The position numbers and the translations under genes were made by a program. This document shows positions 7,880 to 16,426 of a stretch of DNA of 64,000 bases, piece by piece. A model generated the notes under the pieces. The model saw nothing but the letters and a program-made list of their open reading frames with translations, did no database searches and had not been told where the DNA came from. Position 1 is the first letter of the stretch, and the number at the start of each line of letters is the position of its first letter. The stretch is taken from positions 1-64,000 of the forward strand of contig CALEXX010000003.1 of the NCBI GenBank assembly GCA_937925095.1, read 5' to 3'. The stretch comes from an uncultured Leptotrichia sp. Lineage in GTDB: Bacteria > Fusobacteriota > Fusobacteriia > Fusobacteriales > Leptotrichiaceae.

Positions 7880-8866
7880 TTATTTTCTTTCAGCACCTTT
7901 TTTGTAAGCACCTTCAGATCCAAATACATCTTTGATTTTTTCTTTGTAGTAATTTTTCATGTAATTTTTTGCAGGCCCTAAATATTTTCTAGGATCAAAT
8001 TCTCCTGGTTTATTTGCAAATACTTCTCTTATTCCAGCTGTGAAAGCTAATCTTCCGTCAGTATCAACGTTTATTTTAGCAACTGCTGATTTAGAAGCTT
8101 TTCTTAATTCTTCATCAGGTATACCGATTGCATCTGCAATTTGTCCACCATATTGAGTTATCATTTTTACGAATTGTTGAGGTACTCCTGAAGATCCGTG
8201 TAATACTATAGGGAATCCAGGTATTCTTTTTTCAATCTCAGCAAGAATATCCAATCTTAATTTAGGATCGTCTCCTGGTTTGAATTTATGTGCTCCATGA
8301 GAAGTTCCTATAGCGATTGCTAATGAATCTACTCCTGTTTTAGATACGAAATCTTCAACTTCATCAGGTTGAGTGTAAACGTGTTCAGCTGCTACAACGT
8401 CATCTTCGATTCCAGCTAAAACTCCTAATTCAGCTTCAACTGTTACGTCGTGCTGATGTGCGAATTCTGCAACTTCTTTTGCTTCTGCAACGTTTTCATC
8501 ATATGGATGGTGAGATCCATCATACATTACTGAAGAGAATCCATATTCTATGCAATCTTTAGCTGTTGCAAAGTTTGGACCATGATCTAAGTGTAATGCT
8601 ACCGGTATATCTGATCCTGAAGCTTCAACATATGCAGTTGCAGCTTTAGCTAACCAAGGTAACATTTCTTTTCCAATGTAATCTCTTGCCCCTGTAGATA
8701 CTTGAAGTATTACCGGTGACCCCATTTCAACACATGCTTCTATAATAGCCTGTAATTGTTCCATGTTGTTAAAGTTAAAAGCCGGTACTGAGTATCCTTC
8801 CTTGTTCGCTTTTGCAAACATTTCTTTTGTGTTGCTTAATCCTAAATCTTTAAAATGATATTTCAT
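7880..8866 (-). CDS. fba: Class II fructose-1,6-bisphosphate aldolase
   Basis: Zinc-dependent glycolytic aldolase that cleaves fructose 1,6-bisphosphate to dihydroxyacetone phosphate and glyceraldehyde 3-phosphate. Seen are 'YSVPAFNFNNMEQLQAI', 'VALHLDHGPNF' (zinc His and catalytic Asp), 'YDGSHHPYDENV', 'TSHGAHKF' and 'IVLHGSSGVP' (phosphate loop). The 328-residue length fits the class IIB family. AGGAGG precedes the ATG. It has its own promoter at 8923-8951 and codon use typical of a highly expressed gene (few A-ending rare choices, many repeated codons). Confidence 0.96.
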   Translation of the reverse strand: MKYHFKDLGLSNTKEMFAKANKEGYSVPAFNFNNMEQLQAIIEACVEMGSPVILQVSTGARDYIGKEMLPWLAKAATAYVEASGSDIPVALHLDHGPNFATAKDCIEYGFSSVMYDGSHHPYDENVAEAKEVAEFAHQHDVTVEAELGVLAGIEDDVVAAEHVYTQPDEVEDFVSKTGVDSLAIAIGTSHGAHKFKPGDDPKLRLDILAEIEKRIPGFPIVLHGSSGVPQQFVKMITQYGGQIADAIGIPDEELRKASKSAVAKINVDTDGRLAFTAGIREVFANKPGEFDPRKYLGPAKNYMKNYYKEKIKDVFGSEGAYKKGAERK

Positions 8867-8922
8867 TTTAGCCTCCTAATATTAATAATAAATTTTGCTA
8901 AACTATTTCATTTCCTTAATAC

Positions 8923-8951
8923 ATATTAGCAAATTTTACTCAAAATTGCAA
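8923..8951 (-). promoter_or_regulatory. Promoter of fba with extended -10
   Basis: On the minus strand TTGCAA (8946-8951), 17 bp, then TAATAT (8923-8928) preceded by TGC. Confidence 0.7.
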
Positions 8952-8997
8952 TATTATTTAATTTTTTTGTTTAAAACATTATAAGATTTTTATTTCC

Positions 8998-9732
8998 CTA
9001 TTTTTTTTCCTGCATTTCAATCTTTATTCTGCTATTTTCAATAAGTTCTTCAACTGTGCCATTTCTCAAAACATTTTTATCAGTAAAACCTGGTATTCCA
9101 GTCACTTTTCCTCTGTTTGAAACCTGCCATATAACCCATCTGTCATCTTCAGCAAGTTTAGGAATATATTTTATGTCTCTTATCCATAATCTGTTATCCG
9201 GGAATTCTCCCTTTATATAAGCATTATATGTATGATAAGTTACATATATTATTACTCTTTTTTTATAATGTCTCTCCAATTTTTCTATCATATCCTTCAA
9301 TTCTTTTATGACTACATTTTTAGGATACTTAGTCGGTATTTCCAGATCGATTACCGGCGGAAGAGCCTTATCCGAATCAGGTACCATGCTTATATAGTAA
9401 TCTGCCTGTGCATCTCCGCTGCTTAACATTGAAAAAAAATGATAGGCTCCTACTGTAAATCCATTTAATCTCGCATTATTCCAATTATAAAGAAAATCAC
9501 TGTCTAAGAAATCTTTTCCTTCAGTAGCCTTCATAATAATAAATTTATATTTCTTATCTACCCTTTTCCAGTTTATTCTTATCTGATGATGTGAAACATC
9601 CAGTCCTTCAACATTATAATGTGATATCTTGGCAATAATATCATTATGATATACATATCCTGAATGTTCAAGATAAACTCCTACAGCTCCAAGAATTATA
9701 AGAAAAACTAAAATTTTTAAAAATTTCTTCAT
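8998..9732 (-). CDS. GH25-family muramidase (lysozyme-like), membrane-anchored
   Basis: An N-terminal hydrophobic segment (about residues 5-20) is an uncleaved anchor or signal. The rest is a glycoside hydrolase 25 fold: 'VEGLDVSHHQ' (catalytic Asp region), 'FIIMKATEGKDF', 'GAYHFFS', 'PPVIDLEIP' (catalytic acid pair), 'VIIYVTYHTYNAYI' and 'DDRWVIWQVSNRGKVTGI'. GH25 enzymes cut the N-acetylmuramyl bond of peptidoglycan. It is probably periplasmic and involved in wall remodelling; a phage lysin is unlikely because the gene lies in a core operon 50 bp after serS. The second of two adjacent ATGs has better spacing from GAGGAG; the first is at 9735. Confidence 0.87.
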   Translation of the reverse strand: MKKFLKILVFLIILGAVGVYLEHSGYVYHNDIIAKISHYNVEGLDVSHHQIRINWKRVDKKYKFIIMKATEGKDFLDSDFLYNWNNARLNGFTVGAYHFFSMLSSGDAQADYYISMVPDSDKALPPVIDLEIPTKYPKNVVIKELKDMIEKLERHYKKRVIIYVTYHTYNAYIKGEFPDNRLWIRDIKYIPKLAEDDRWVIWQVSNRGKVTGIPGFTDKNVLRNGTVEELIENSRIKIEMQEKK

Positions 9733-9786
9733 CATAACTCCTCTTCAAAATTAAGGATTTTATATTTCTTCCAGTTTATAATTTTT

Positions 9787-11058
9787 CTATTTTATAACTG
9801 TCATTCCACCCATATAAGGTACCAGTACATCAGGTACTCTGATACTTCCATCTTCCTGCTGATAATTTTCCATTATAGCAAGTAAAGTTCTTCCTACTGC
9901 CAATCCAGAACCATTTAGCGTATGCACAAATCTGCTTTTTCCTGTTTCCTTTACCCTATATTTTATCATTGCACGTCTTGCCTGGAAATCCTCAGTGTTT
10001 GAGCAAGAAGAAATTTCCCTGTATTTATCCTGACTAGGAACCCATACTTCAAGATCGTATGTTTTTGCCGCACTGAATCCTATATCTCCACTGCAAAGTG
10101 AAATTACCCTGTAAGGAAGTTTTAATTTCTGTAATATTGCTTCAGCATTATTAACCATTTTTTCAAGTTCTTCATAAGAATTATCAGGATGAGCAATTTT
10201 TACCATTTCAACTTTGTTAAACTGGTGCTGTCTTACAAGTCCTTTAAGGTCTCTTCCCCCTGAACCTGCTTCCTGTCTGAAACATGCAGTAAATCCGCAG
10301 TAATATCTAGGAATTTCTTCTTCATCCAGAATTTCTCCATTATGAAGGTTTGTCAGCGTTACTTCTGCAGTCGGTATCAAGAACAGGTCTTCTCCTTCTA
10401 TTTTATACATATCATCAGCAAATTTAGGTAACTGTCCTGTTCCCATCATTATTTCCCTCTTGGCAAGTTGAGGTGTCATTATTTCTTCATATCCATGTTC
10501 TGATGTGTGTGTATCCAGCATAAAGTTAATAAGAGCTCTTTCAAGTCTTGCTCCTGCTTTTTTATATACTGTAAATCTTGATCCACTTAATTTTGAACCT
10601 CTTTCAAAATCAAGAATACCAAGAGCTGTTCCAAGTTCGTCATGAGGTTTAGGTACAAAATCAAATTTTGTAGGTTCTCCCCATTTTCTCACTTCAACGT
10701 TGTCATCCTCATCTTCTCCTATAGGAGTACTTTCATGAAGTCTGTTAGGTATAGTGTAAGCTAATGCAAGCTGTTTTTCATCAATTTCTGCAAGCTTCTG
10801 ATCCAGTTCCTTTATTTTTGCACTAACTCCCTGCATTTTTTCCAATAATTCTGTTGCGTCTTTTCCTTCTTTTTTATATTTTCCTATAAGGGAACTTGAT
10901 TCATTTCTTTCCTTCTTCAGCATTTCCACTTCCTGAAGAACTTCCCTTCTATCTTCATCCAGCTTTAAAAAAGCATCCAGATTAAAGTCACTTTTTCTAT
11001 TTTTCAAATATTCCCTTACCTTATCGGCATTTTCTCTTATATATCTTGTTTCAAGCAT
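9787..11058 (-). CDS. serS: Seryl-tRNA synthetase
   Basis: Class II aminoacyl-tRNA synthetase that charges tRNA-Ser and tRNA-Sec. The N-terminal long coiled-coil arm that grips the tRNA variable arm covers about residues 30-105. Motif 2 includes 'FRQEAGSGGRDLKGLVRQHQF' and motif 3 'NGSGLAVGRTLLAIMENYQ'. The length of 423 residues is normal. No T-box leader is visible; it appears to be transcribed from upstream in the whiA-lpxK operon, 20 bp after the preceding gene. Confidence 0.97.
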   Translation of the reverse strand: MLETRYIRENADKVREYLKNRKSDFNLDAFLKLDEDRREVLQEVEMLKKERNESSSLIGKYKKEGKDATELLEKMQGVSAKIKELDQKLAEIDEKQLALAYTIPNRLHESTPIGEDEDDNVEVRKWGEPTKFDFVPKPHDELGTALGILDFERGSKLSGSRFTVYKKAGARLERALINFMLDTHTSEHGYEEIMTPQLAKREIMMGTGQLPKFADDMYKIEGEDLFLIPTAEVTLTNLHNGEILDEEEIPRYYCGFTACFRQEAGSGGRDLKGLVRQHQFNKVEMVKIAHPDNSYEELEKMVNNAEAILQKLKLPYRVISLCSGDIGFSAAKTYDLEVWVPSQDKYREISSCSNTEDFQARRAMIKYRVKETGKSRFVHTLNGSGLAVGRTLLAIMENYQQEDGSIRVPDVLVPYMGGMTVIK

Positions 11059-11078
11059 AATGTTCTCCTCTTTCTTTT

Positions 11079-11888
11079 CTATTTAGTTGTTTTTGTAAAA
11101 TAATCATAAAGTTTTTTCTTACTTTCTGACAGCTCTGCATATTCTTTCTCTTCATTAATTTTAAAATTTATTTTTCTTATATTTTTTATATCATATTTTT
11201 TTACGATTTCATCATATTTTTCAGTATATATTTTTTTATAAAGCAAATCAGCCTTGTTTTCCATAAAATATTTTATATCCGATTCATTTTCATAATCTAA
11301 AAATTCCCTGTCTGATTTAATAAAATAATTAATTATATTTTTTATGATTTCATCTCTAAATATTCTGTTTGCTGAAAAACTTCCATTTTCATTTTCATCA
11401 GTTTCATCAAGTATTTTTTCAGTAAAATAAGCTTTTATAAGTTTATTACAGTCACACGACACAAAAGCAAAATTATACATTATTTCAAAAAATACCTTTT
11501 TATCCCTGTACATAAGTTCATTCCCAAGTTTTACCGAATGTTCTGCACTTGCATTAATCAAAGCCCTTCTGTAACTGTCCTTTAATTTTGAAAATTCTAT
11601 TTTTGACATTCTGTCTATACGTTTTTCTTTTTCCTTATAGGTTTCTGAAAATTCCTTTTCCAGAATTCTTTCAATTTCTTCGTCCTTATTTCCAGTTCCA
11701 CTATAATAAATATTTGCCAGTTCCAATATAAAAGAAGGCTCTTTTCTTATTATTTTAAAATTTTTATCAACTGTAAAATACTTCTTTTTCGAAAAACAAT
11801 TTTTATATTTTAAAATAAATTGAAAAAAATCAGCTGTTTCTTTAAATATTTCCATTTTTTCTATTTTATTTTTTATTCCCTCTTCCAA
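11079..11888 (-). CDS. Conserved-looking protein of unknown function
   Basis: A 269-residue, highly charged (Lys/Glu-rich), mostly helical, soluble protein without signal peptide or membrane segment. I do not recognise a family. A 'SCDCNKL' motif near the middle is the only Cys cluster. The start is uncertain: an AGGAGG site at about 11900 is followed 10 nt later by TTG (11888), and in-frame ATT and ATC codons lie closer. It sits between lpxK and serS in an apparent operon. Confidence 0.65.
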   Translation of the reverse strand: MEEGIKNKIEKMEIFKETADFFQFILKYKNCFSKKKYFTVDKNFKIIRKEPSFILELANIYYSGTGNKDEEIERILEKEFSETYKEKEKRIDRMSKIEFSKLKDSYRRALINASAEHSVKLGNELMYRDKKVFFEIMYNFAFVSCDCNKLIKAYFTEKILDETDENENGSFSANRIFRDEIIKNIINYFIKSDREFLDYENESDIKYFMENKADLLYKKIYTEKYDEIVKKYDIKNIRKINFKINEEKEYAELSESKKKLYDYFTKTTK

Positions 11889-11946
11889 ATAAATGATGCC
11901 TCCTTTTCTATTTTTTAAATATTCTATTTATAATTTAAAATATTAA

Positions 11947-12915
11947 TTACACTATTTTGAATCCCATTTTCAAAACAAGCAGTTTATCTATCTTTTCATT
12001 AATTTTTACTATATCTTTTTCTGTAGTTACAATATAATCGTAATCTTTTCCCTTTTCTGAAATATTTTTTATTTCTTCCGATTTATAAAGATGATGATCT
12101 TCAAATTTAATTTCTTCTATTTCAGAAGGTTCCAGCCTTTTTACAGTTTCATAAAATATTTTAGGATTTGCAATTGAGGAAAAAATGAGTATTTTCTTAT
12201 TTTTTATTATACTAAGCTCCTTTTCTTCCCCATTCATATTGTAGAAATTTTCTTCAGAAAAAGTTGCAATAGATATTTTTTTTTCATATTTTGATAATCT
12301 CTGCTTTATTTTTTCAAGTGTTTCATTATTTACATAATTGCTTTTAGTTATTATCAGTTCATCTGCCCTTTTTAATGATTCTAGTGATTCCCGTAATCTC
12401 CCCTTTGGAAGATAATCATTTCCACCAAAAGGATTTGTCGCATCTATAAGTATAATATTCTTATCTTTTGTCAGTTTTCTATGCTGAAATCCATCATCCA
12501 TAATTATAATATCAACTTTACAGACATCACGTAAATATATTGCTCCTTTGTATCTGTCCTTTGATACTACAACAGGTACTTTAAGGTTCAAGGCATGAAG
12601 GTATGCTTCATCTCCAGACTCTACGGAAGTTGCCAGTATTTCCTTATCGTTTCTGACTAAGAGTAAATCCTCTTTCCTTTTACCTTTGTATCCTCTACTC
12701 AAAATTCCTACCTTTTTACCTTCATTCAGATATTTTTTTACAAAATACTGAACAGCAGGAGTTTTTCCAGTACCACCTGCGACAATGTTACCTATACATA
12801 TTACTTCCACACCTTCAGCTTTTTTTGATTTTAATATATTCAGGTCATACAGCTTATTTCGTATAAAAATTACCGAGCCATAAATAAGTGATAGTATTTT
12901 CAACAATATCTGCAT
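11947..12915 (-). CDS. lpxK: Tetraacyldisaccharide 4'-kinase
   Basis: Phosphorylates the 4' position of the lipid A disaccharide at the inner membrane. Seen are a hydrophobic N-terminus, the P-loop 'VAGGTGKTPAV', 'GILSRGYKGK', 'GDEAYLHA', 'DIIIMDDGFQHRKL' and 'DATNPFGGNDYLPKGRLRE'. The presence of lpxK shows that the organism makes lipid A and has an outer membrane. Its ATG follows the whiA TAG stop without a gap, which suggests translational coupling. Confidence 0.95.
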   Translation of the reverse strand: MQILLKILSLIYGSVIFIRNKLYDLNILKSKKAEGVEVICIGNIVAGGTGKTPAVQYFVKKYLNEGKKVGILSRGYKGKRKEDLLLVRNDKEILATSVESGDEAYLHALNLKVPVVVSKDRYKGAIYLRDVCKVDIIIMDDGFQHRKLTKDKNIILIDATNPFGGNDYLPKGRLRESLESLKRADELIITKSNYVNNETLEKIKQRLSKYEKKISIATFSEENFYNMNGEEKELSIIKNKKILIFSSIANPKIFYETVKRLEPSEIEEIKFEDHHLYKSEEIKNISEKGKDYDYIVTTEKDIVKINEKIDKLLVLKMGFKIV

Positions 12916-13824
12916 CTAATTCTCACCTCTGTTTTCAGTTAAATTTTTATAAATTTCTTCAAGTCTCCTGAATCTATTTTTTATTCCCGACTTTGAAATG
13001 GACATTAAATCTGCAAGTTCCTGCAATGACATTTCTTCATTTTCAAGGCGTTTGACTGCTGTTTCTCTTAATACATCCGACAGCTCTTCCAGACCAATTT
13101 CTTCATCTATTTTATTTATTATTTTTATCTGTTTTTCTGCAGCAGAGAGTTTCTTTGTCTCATTTGCAATTTCCCAGTTCATATTTCTATTAATTTTATT
13201 TCTTATTTCCTTATTTATAGTTACTTCTTCAAATTCAAAAAAGGAAGTTAATCCGCCAATCAGAAATATAATATCCAGTATATCCTCAGAATTTCTAAGA
13301 TATACAAGACTTTTATTTTTTTTCTCAGTCTGAAAGACTCTCTTTCCCATATTCTTAAAAAGGTAATAGAGATATGTCGCCGCATCTTCAGTGTCTATAA
13401 AGAAATCTAATGCATAGCCTTTTTCAGGTGATTTTACATATCCACAGCAGAGAAAAAATCCTCTTATTATTCCAGTTAGCTCCTTCTCTGATTTTTCTGT
13501 GAAAAAACTCTTATATGAAAACAGTTTTTTTATGAGCTCCCTGTATTCCTTTTCTTCTGTTGCCATTAGATGTATTTCATAAACCTTATGTACACCAAGC
13601 CTTTTACTCATCACATATTTCAGCTGGATATCAAGTTCTGTCACAGATTTCAGTCCCGAATAAACTCTTTTTGCCAGTGATATATTTTCTGTACTGAAGT
13701 GTATTCCCTGTTCAGTTATTACATCCCTGGCAATAAAAATTCCAAAAAGTTCGGCAAGAATCTCCTCCCTGTCTGTAACTGATTTCCCGAAAATTTCCCT
13801 TTTCAAGTCTACCGAATAGGACAT
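12916..13824 (-). CDS. whiA: WhiA-family DNA-binding protein
   Basis: The N-terminal part has the degenerate LAGLIDADG-like fold typical of WhiA ('VKREIFGK..' type opening, 'IIRGFFLCCGYVKSPEKGYALDF'). The C-terminal helix-turn-helix has 'MSLQELADLMSISKSGIKNRFRRLEEI'. WhiA regulates division and chromosome segregation in Gram-positive bacteria. It directly precedes lpxK here. In Firmicutes it normally follows rapZ/yvcK, neither of which is present. The 302-residue length is normal. Confidence 0.9.
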   Translation of the reverse strand: MSYSVDLKREIFGKSVTDREEILAELFGIFIARDVITEQGIHFSTENISLAKRVYSGLKSVTELDIQLKYVMSKRLGVHKVYEIHLMATEEKEYRELIKKLFSYKSFFTEKSEKELTGIIRGFFLCCGYVKSPEKGYALDFFIDTEDAATYLYYLFKNMGKRVFQTEKKNKSLVYLRNSEDILDIIFLIGGLTSFFEFEEVTINKEIRNKINRNMNWEIANETKKLSAAEKQIKIINKIDEEIGLEELSDVLRETAVKRLENEEMSLQELADLMSISKSGIKNRFRRLEEIYKNLTENRGEN

Positions 13825-13884
13825 TTTTGCCTCCTTTCCAGAAATTCCAGTTATTTTAAGAAAAGTTTAATTAATTACCTGACT

Positions 13885-14688
13885 TTATCTTATTAAATTT
13901 CCCATTTCATCATAATATTTCCAGTTTCCTACTTTTTTTCCTTTTTCCAGTTTCCCTTCAAATCTTAAAGTTCCATTCTGGTCGTATCCCTTTACACTTC
14001 CGTCTTTATCATTCATGTTTCCTTCGTAAAAAACGGATCCATTATCATAATACACCGTCATTTTCCCGTCAACTATATCATAACTGTAATTTATAACTGA
14101 TTTTTTCTGCCCATTTTCATACCATTCAGTAAATGTTCCCTGTCTATATCCATTTGAATAATCACCAGACAGTTTTTTTCTTCCTGAAGAGTAGTAGCTG
14201 TTCCAGTTTCCTGATTTTTTACCATTCACATAATTTCCAACTGTTTCTTCCACACCGGTTTTTGTGTAATAGTTTACAAATTTACCATTCAGCTGACCAT
14301 TTTTATATGTATGTTTTTTCCAGAGATATCCTTCTTCAGTGTAAGTTTTCCATTCTCCTTCTTTTTTACCGTCTTCATATCTTCCCGACATGAATGTATT
14401 TCCATTTGCATAATATTCTTCATATTTTCCATCTATAAGACCTTTGCTTACTTTAGTTACAAGTATTCTTCCGCCTCCGTCAGTTATTCTTAAATCTTCC
14501 GAGCCTGTAATCACTTCAGCTCCATTTTCCCTCTTTACATTTACACTGTCACTTAACCCTCTATCATAATTAAGTAATTCTATTTTCCCGTCATTTATTC
14601 TGTAATTTCCTGCATTAATATTTTTACCGTATACTGCAAGTGATAAAAAAAACATCAATGTTACTAATAAATTCTTTATCCTTTTCAT
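13885..14688 (-). CDS. Secreted MORN-type repeat protein
   Basis: A signal peptide (about residues 1-21) is followed by a run of MORN_2-like repeats of about 20-23 residues with the pattern 'NG..SG.Y.DGKK.G.W..Y...G', for example 'GRYEDGKKEGEWKTY', 'GNYVNGKKSGNWNSYY' and 'GKLEKGKKVGNWKYYDEMG'. This is the repeat type of the YwqK-like family, abundant in fusobacteria. It forms a beta-rich solenoid; a binding or outer-membrane-associated role is a guess. It is the first gene of the likely operon reading into whiA (60 bp gap). Confidence 0.8.
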   Translation of the reverse strand: MKRIKNLLVTLMFFLSLAVYGKNINAGNYRINDGKIELLNYDRGLSDSVNVKRENGAEVITGSEDLRITDGGGRILVTKVSKGLIDGKYEEYYANGNTFMSGRYEDGKKEGEWKTYTEEGYLWKKHTYKNGQLNGKFVNYYTKTGVEETVGNYVNGKKSGNWNSYYSSGRKKLSGDYSNGYRQGTFTEWYENGQKKSVINYSYDIVDGKMTVYYDNGSVFYEGNMNDKDGSVKGYDQNGTLRFEGKLEKGKKVGNWKYYDEMGNLIR

Positions 14689-14723
14689 TATTCTTCTCCT
14701 TATGTCTATAATTTATCTTTTAT

Positions 14724-14729
14724 ATTATA
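14724..14729 (-). promoter_or_regulatory. Extended -10 promoter of the MORN-whiA-lpxK-serS operon
   Basis: On the minus strand TGCTATAAT, with only a weak -35 (TTTAAA) 17 bp upstream. It lies about 36 bp before the MORN gene start. Confidence 0.55.
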
Positions 14730-14849
14730 GCAAATTTTTTTGCTTTTTTAAACCGAGAATTTATTTATTTGTTACATTTATCTCTTGCAAGTTAAACATT
14801 AACAATATATATTCAATCTTATTTTCTTTCTATACTTTTAAAAAAAATG

Positions 14850-14881
14850 TTGATTTTTAATGATAAATTGGTGTATAAAAT
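14850..14881 (+). promoter_or_regulatory. Promoter of glutamate dehydrogenase
   Basis: TTGATT (14850-14855), 18 bp, then TATAAAAT (14874-14881). Confidence 0.6.
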
Positions 14882-14894
14882 AGGTGTGGGAAGT

Positions 14895-14911
14895 TCTCAG
14901 TGAGACTGAGA
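14895..14911 (+). promoter_or_regulatory. Perfect 7-bp dyad in the gdh leader
   Basis: TCTCAGT-GAG-ACTGAGA, centred about 15 nt past the predicted transcription start. It could be a repressor operator or a short mRNA hairpin upstream of the ribosome site (AGAGGAG). Confidence 0.5.
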
Positions 14912-14941
14912 AAAAATTGAAAATTAGAGAGGAGAAATATT

Positions 14942-16192
14942 ATGTCTAAAGAAACACTGAATCCTTTTGAGATTGCTCAAAAGCAGGTAAAGGCAGCGTG
15001 TGATAAATTAAATGCGGATCCGGCTGTATATGAAATTTTAAAAAATCCTATGAGGGTGCTGGAAGTTTCATTTCCAGTTAAAATGGATGATGGTACTGTT
15101 AAAACTTTTACAGGTTACCGTTCTCAGCACAACAATGCCGTAGGACCTTTCAAAGGAGGAATAAGATTCCATCCAGGTGTAACAATGGATGAAGTTAAGG
15201 CATTGTCAACATGGATGACTTTTAAATGTTCTGTTGCCGGAATACCTTATGGTGGAGGTAAAGGGGGAATTACCTTGGATCCTAAAGAATATTCAGCTGC
15301 TGAACTTGAAAGAATTTCCAGAGCTTACGCAGAAGCTATTGCTCCATTAATTGGTGAAAAAGTTGATATTCCTGCTCCGGACGTAAATACTAACGGACAA
15401 ATCATGTCATGGATGATAGATGCCTACGAAGGTATTGTTAAAAAATCAGCTCCTGGTACATTTACAGGAAAACCTCTTGGATTTGGAGGATCACTTGCAA
15501 GAACTGAAGCTACAGGATATGGGGTAAATCTTGCTGCAAAACTTGCTCTTGAAAAACTTGGGAAAGACATAAAAGGGGCAACTTATGCTGTACAGGGATT
15601 TGGAAATGTTGGTTACTATACTGCTTACTACGCTCATAAGGCAGGAGCAAAAGTTGTAGCAATTTCAAATGTTGATACTGCAGTATATAACGAAAATGGA
15701 CTGGATATGGAAAAAATAATTAAGGAAGTTGGACCTAACGGTGTTATTGCTGATGGTGTCTATGGTAAGAAAATAACTAATCAGGAACTTCTTGAACTTG
15801 AAGTAGATGTTTTAGCTCCTTGTGCACTTGAAAACCAGATTACTTCTGAAAATGCAGATAGAATTAAGGCAAAAGTAATATCTGAAGGTGCAAACGGGCC
15901 TACTACTCCTGAAGCTGATGAAATTTTAAATAAAAAAGGTATAACTATTATTCCTGACATACTTGCAAATGCAGGTGGAGTTGTAGTTTCATACTTTGAA
16001 TGGGTACAGAATCTTCAAGGATACTACTGGGGATTTGAAGAAGTTCAGGAAAAAGAAACAAATGTTCTGAAAAATTCATTTAATGATATCTGGAATTTGG
16101 CAAAAGAATACAATGTCGATATAAGAACTGCTTCTTACATGACAAGTATTAAGAAAATTGCTCATGCAATGAAGCTAAGAGGATGGTATTAA
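14942..16192 (+). CDS. gdh: Glutamate dehydrogenase (Glu/Leu/Phe/Val family)
   Basis: A 416-residue hexameric-type enzyme that interconverts glutamate and 2-oxoglutarate plus ammonia, similar in length to the NAD-dependent GudB/RocG type. Seen are 'RSQHNNAVGPFKGGIRFHP', 'MTFKCSVAGIPYGGGKGGI' (substrate Lys residues), 'VDIPAPDVNT' and the dinucleotide fold 'VQGFGNVGYYTAYYAHKAGAKVVAIS'. Cofactor choice cannot be settled by eye. It is monocistronic with its own promoter and terminator and is followed by glutamine synthetase. In amino-acid fermenting fusobacteria such enzymes often work catabolically. Confidence 0.95.
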   Translation: MSKETLNPFEIAQKQVKAACDKLNADPAVYEILKNPMRVLEVSFPVKMDDGTVKTFTGYRSQHNNAVGPFKGGIRFHPGVTMDEVKALSTWMTFKCSVAGIPYGGGKGGITLDPKEYSAAELERISRAYAEAIAPLIGEKVDIPAPDVNTNGQIMSWMIDAYEGIVKKSAPGTFTGKPLGFGGSLARTEATGYGVNLAAKLALEKLGKDIKGATYAVQGFGNVGYYTAYYAHKAGAKVVAISNVDTAVYNENGLDMEKIIKEVGPNGVIADGVYGKKITNQELLELEVDVLAPCALENQITSENADRIKAKVISEGANGPTTPEADEILNKKGITIIPDILANAGGVVVSYFEWVQNLQGYYWGFEEVQEKETNVLKNSFNDIWNLAKEYNVDIRTASYMTSIKKIAHAMKLRGWY

Positions 16193-16219
16193 TTAAATAA
16201 AAATACTTTGATATAACAG

Positions 16220-16290
16220 ATATAGGATATATACTCGATGACTCAATAAAATTTTATTAAAGTTTAGAAATATATCCTATATTTTTTAAT
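16220..16290 (+). terminator. Terminator of gdh
   Basis: ATATAGGATATAT (16220-16232) is matched by its exact complement ATATATCCTATAT (16270-16282), followed by TTTTTTAATTTT. Confidence 0.85.
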
Positions 16291-16361
16291 TTTATTTCTA
16301 CTATTTTAAATATTCCTATATCATATATAGTTTACAGGATAAGGTTTTCTTTAAAATAATA

Positions 16362-16390
16362 TTGACATATTGATGACTTTAATATATCAT
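16362..16390 (+). promoter_or_regulatory. Promoter of glnN
   Basis: TTGACA (16362-16367), 17 bp, TATCAT (16385-16390). No glutamine riboswitch-like fold was recognised between it and the start. Confidence 0.7.
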
Positions 16391-16426
16391 ATAAAAATAA
16401 ATTTAAAGAAATGAGGAGCTTAAAAA

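Noticed and set aside
10990..11080. T-box leader for serS
   Set aside because: Only 20 bp separate serS from the preceding gene, and no T-box sequence was seen.
14133..14493. Plus-strand open frames inside the MORN repeat gene
   Set aside because: They are antisense to a clear exported repeat protein and have no ribosome sites; the repeats create the long open frames.
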